NCBI GenBank assembly: GCA_026387115.1
Contig: JAPLMI010000063.1
Location: 1-8,382, forward strand
Length of the DNA: 8,382 nt
DNA from: Candidatus Omnitrophota bacterium
GTDB taxonomy: Bacteria > Omnitrophota > Gorgyraeia > 2-01-FULL-45-10
Direction: 5' to 3'
The notes beneath the pieces are model-generated. The model did no database searches, had not been told where the DNA came from, and was given only the letters and a program-made list of their open reading frames with translations. Shown here one piece after another: positions 6,385-8,382 of this stretch (the stretch's first letter is position 1; each line of letters begins with the position of its first letter). The translations under genes and the position numbers were made by a program.

Positions 6385-6409
6385 AAAAATGGCGTTCCTT
6401 TGAACGCCA
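6385..6409 (-). terminator. First tandem terminator of the sigma-gene leader (attenuator 1)
   Basis: A perfect 8-bp stem, TGGCGTTC with GAACGCCA, a 4-base AAAG loop, then T5. It lies about 40-65 nt after the expected transcription start, so it would end a very short leader RNA. Its 5' arm overlaps the hairpin at 6402-6417. Confidence 0.87.
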
Positions 6410-6447
6410 CATTGTTCATCTCACGAAACACATACCCTGTGTTTCAT
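6402..6447 (-). promoter_or_regulatory. Candidate dual hairpin before attenuator 1
   Basis: The first hairpin (6423-6447) has up to 10 pairs, ATGAAACACA with TGTGTTTCGT; opening the top A-T pair gives a 7-base loop AGGGTAT (A1, G4). Five bases later comes the second (6402-6417), GAAC-AATGTGGC-GTTC, an 8-base loop with A1 and G4. The loops are longer than the standard six, so the ANTAR match is partial, but the GAAC/GTTC stem is the same as in the glnA leader and it competes with the terminator. Confidence 0.55.
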
Positions 6448-6455
6448 CGTATAAA

Positions 6456-6484
6456 ATATTACCACAACAAACAGTGTTTGTCAA
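6456..6484 (-). promoter_or_regulatory. Sigma70 promoter for the nitrogen cluster
   Basis: A perfect -35 TTGACA (6479-6484), a 17-nt spacer, and -10 TAATAT (6456-6461) preceded by TGG, an extended -10 element. Transcription should start near 6448-6450. It lies just after the nadE stop and drives the three-terminator leader. No -24/-12 sigma54 element was seen. Confidence 0.85.
6467..6481. promoter_or_regulatory. Palindrome in the promoter spacer, possible operator
   Basis: ACAAACA-C-TGTTTGT, a perfect 15-bp palindrome with a single central base, overlaps the last three bases of the -35 and most of the spacer. A dimeric repressor bound here would block the promoter. The binding protein is unknown. 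Confidence 0.45.
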
Positions 6485-6496
6485 GTGTTTTAAGAA

Positions 6497-8182
6497 TTAT
6501 TTGTATTTATTCGTAATCGGCATTCGCCTGTCTTTGCCGAATGCCTTGGGGGTTATCTTTATCCCGGGCGGCGATTGCCTCCTTTTGTACTCGCTTTTGT
6601 CTACCATTTCGAGGACCTTTATAACGGTATCCTTGTCGAAACCAGCTCCAATTATTTCACTTAACCCCTTATCCTTCTCGACGTATAATTTCAGGATGTC
6701 GTCCAGTATATCATAAGGCGGCAAGGTATCTATGTCCCTCTGATTCGGTTTCAGTTCGGCTGTCGGCTCCTTTTCGATTATCGAATCGGGTATGACCTTA
6801 TTTATCGAATTTCTATATTTAGCAAGCTTGTATACCATTGTTTTGTAAACATCCTTAATCACCGCAAAGCCGCCGGCCATGTCTCCGTACAGGGTAGCGT
6901 AACCGGTGGACATCTCCGATTTGTTGCCGGTGGTAAGGACCATCCATCCGAACTTGTTCGAAAGGGCCATCAGCGTGTTGCCCCTGATCCGCGCCTGCAG
7001 GTTCTCCTCGGCCGTATCCCTGCCGTGCCCCTCGAATTTCGGCTCGAGCGACATCAGGAATAATTTAAAGATCTGCTCGATAGAGATTGTTATGAACTTT
7101 ATCCCCAGGTTTGCCGCAACCGCTTTGGCGTCTATTTCCGATTGCTCCGAGGAATAACGCGTCGGCATGAATACGCCTATGGTGTTATTTTTACCCAATG
7201 CATCTGCGGCAAGGGTGGCTACGAGCGCGGAATCGACTCCCCCGCTCAAACCCACAACCGCCCTCTGGAAATCGTTCTTCGTCACGTAATCCTTAAGGCC
7301 CACGAGAAGCGCCTCGTAAATTTCCGGAACTGGATCGAGAACCCTTACCTCTCTTCTTGGAAGATGAGGCTTATTCTTCTTCGGCAGTTCTTTCGCGATC
7401 GTGACGGCGTCCTTTACCGGCTTTGACCGGCCGGCAGGAACGTCGAGGTCGGCTATCAGAATATCTTCCCTAAAAGCCTCCGCGCGGGCGATGATTTTAC
7501 CGGCGCCATCAACGACCATGCTCTGCCCGTCAAAGACGAGTTCATCCTGGCCGCCGACCAGATTCGTATATGAAATATATACACCGTTCGTTCTCGCCTG
7601 GGCCCTGATGGTTTCCTCCCTTTCCTTTATCCTGCCCGCACAATAGGGAGAGGAACTGATATTTATGATTAATGAGGCGCCTTTTTTCGCCTGCTCGGCG
7701 ACGGGCCCGCTTCTATGCCATATATCTTCGCAGATATTTACGCCGAAGACCGATTCGTCAAGCCTGAAGACGCGAGCGCTCGAGCCCGCCTTAAAATATC
7801 TCTTCTCGTCAAAAACGCCGTAATTCGGGAGGAATATCTTATGATATACGCCCTTCACCTCGCCTTTATATATGACCGCGGCCGCGTTATAGATGTCGGA
7901 TTTAATCCTATCAACAAATCCCACCACAACCACAATATCGTTAACTGCCTTTGCCATCTTCTTTAAAACAGCCATGTTGTCGTCTACGAAATTGGCTTTC
8001 AGGAGGAGGTCTTCGGGCGGGTACCCTGTGATCGCAAGCTCCGGAAATGATATTATGTCCGCGCCGAGGCCTTGCGCCTTCAGTATAAATTCGGCTATCT
8101 TTTTGCAGTTCGAGCCCATGTCGCCGACGGTGGGATTGATCTGCGCGATGGCGAGCCTTACGCTATTCTTCCGGGCTTTCAT
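6497..8182 (-). CDS. nadE: Glutamine-dependent NAD+ synthetase
   Basis: Last step of NAD synthesis: amidates deamido-NAD using ATP and ammonia taken from glutamine. 561 residues in two domains, the normal size for the glutamine-dependent form. The N-terminal nitrilase-type glutaminase (about 6-250) has the triad Glu48 (FPELAITGYPPEDLL), Lys115 (YHKIFLPNYGVFDE) and Cys151 (NICEDIW). The C-terminal synthetase (about 285-561) has the pyrophosphatase loop SGGVDS (313-318), TTGNKSE (417-423), TLYGDMAGGFAVIKD (430-444), EPTAELKPNQRD (472-483) and the tail RRQSPPGIKITPKAFGKDRR (534-553). The start ATG overlaps the upstream ANTAR gene stop as ATGA, with GAGGAA just before it, which points to translational coupling. 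The stop lies 13 nt before the -35 of the next promoter and no terminator follows, so some read-through into the leader region is possible. Confidence 0.98.
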   Translation of the reverse strand: MKARKNSVRLAIAQINPTVGDMGSNCKKIAEFILKAQGLGADIISFPELAITGYPPEDLLLKANFVDDNMAVLKKMAKAVNDIVVVVGFVDRIKSDIYNAAAVIYKGEVKGVYHKIFLPNYGVFDEKRYFKAGSSARVFRLDESVFGVNICEDIWHRSGPVAEQAKKGASLIINISSSPYCAGRIKEREETIRAQARTNGVYISYTNLVGGQDELVFDGQSMVVDGAGKIIARAEAFREDILIADLDVPAGRSKPVKDAVTIAKELPKKNKPHLPRREVRVLDPVPEIYEALLVGLKDYVTKNDFQRAVVGLSGGVDSALVATLAADALGKNNTIGVFMPTRYSSEQSEIDAKAVAANLGIKFITISIEQIFKLFLMSLEPKFEGHGRDTAEENLQARIRGNTLMALSNKFGWMVLTTGNKSEMSTGYATLYGDMAGGFAVIKDVYKTMVYKLAKYRNSINKVIPDSIIEKEPTAELKPNQRDIDTLPPYDILDDILKLYVEKDKGLSEIIGAGFDKDTVIKVLEMVDKSEYKRRQSPPGIKITPKAFGKDRRMPITNKYK

Positions 8183-8382
8183 TTCCTCATCTTCTCCATC
8201 AGTATTATCGCCTCGGCGATCTCGCGCATAGATTTTCTCAGGTCCATGGACTGCTTCTGGATCTTCCTGAACGCTTCCTCCTCGGGGATATTCTGTTCGC
8301 GCATCAAAATACCTTTTGCCCTCTCAACGACCTTTCTGGTTTCGAGCTCATCCTGTATCATCTTCGTCTTGACCACGAGGCT
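8179..8382 (-). CDS. ANTAR-domain RNA-binding regulator, C-terminal part (starts outside the window)
   Basis: The reading frame enters from the window edge, giving 67 visible residues. The sequence LETRKVVERAKGILM, then a second helix (PEEEAFRKIQKQSMDLRKSM) and a third (REIAEAIILMEKM), is the three-helix ANTAR fold of AmiR, NasR and EutV, with the typical RK..ERAKGILM and SMD.R positions. ANTAR proteins bind paired hexaloop hairpins in nascent RNA and prevent terminator formation. The helical lead-in (TKMIQDELETRK) is the usual coiled coil linking a receiver or other sensor domain, so the missing N-terminus is likely a phospho-receiver (as in GnfR/EutV) or a GAF/NIT-type sensor. A GTG at 8376 could be mistaken for a start but would leave an isolated ANTAR domain. 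It overlaps nadE by ATGA and is the best candidate to read the five leaders downstream. Confidence 0.93.
   Translation of the reverse strand, partial: SLVVKTKMIQDELETRKVVERAKGILMREQNIPEEEAFRKIQKQSMDLRKSMREIAEAIILMEKMRK

Noticed and set aside
6266..6447. CRISPR array or tandem repeat, because similar short inverted repeats recur
   Set aside because: There is no constant repeat length and no spacers; the units are different hairpins with T-runs, which fits terminators.

Overview
The window carries a nitrogen-assimilation gene cluster from a bacterium, with every recognisable gene on the minus strand, so transcription runs from high to low coordinates. A signal-peptide protein with outer-membrane-barrel character suggests a Gram-negative envelope. 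The gene set (ANTAR regulator, glutamine-dependent NAD synthetase, sigma-like factor, small barrel protein, amtB, PII, GSI-alpha glnA, gltB) recalls uncultured lineages such as Omnitrophota or deltaproteobacterial relatives. The phylum is a low-confidence guess from memory.

Layout in transcription order: the C-terminal end of an ANTAR-domain RNA-binding regulator (8382-8179) overlaps nadE (8182-6497) by ATGA. Directly after nadE is a consensus sigma70 promoter (-35 at 6484-6479, -10 at 6461-6456) with a palindrome in its spacer. A leader of about 210 nt follows, holding three intrinsic terminators in series. Then come a small sigma-70-like factor (6239-5709), a fourth terminator, a short exported protein that looks like half of a beta-barrel (5596-5066), amtB (5049-3814), a PII gene (3803-3462), a palindrome-rich spacer with a fifth terminator, glnA (3253-1922), and the N-terminal 617 codons of gltB (1852 to the window edge).

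The most interesting layer is RNA. Each of the five terminators is preceded and overlapped by at least one small hairpin that cannot form at the same time as the terminator. Seven of these nine hairpins have a terminal loop with A at position 1 and G at position 4, and four of those seven loops are exactly six nucleotides. That is the known signature of ANTAR target RNA (dual hexaloop hairpins, as in NasR, EutV and Geobacter GnfR systems). With an ANTAR gene about 2 kb upstream, the simplest reading is that a nitrogen-sensing ANTAR protein antiterminates at five sites in one cluster: three before the sigma-like factor, one before the barrel protein-amtB-PII, and one before glnA-gltB.

Functionally, AmtB imports ammonium, PII reports 2-oxoglutarate/energy state and can plug AmtB, and GlnA plus GltB form the GS-GOGAT cycle. 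NadE consumes glutamine, linking NAD synthesis to nitrogen supply. The RNA folds were made by eye and were not computed.
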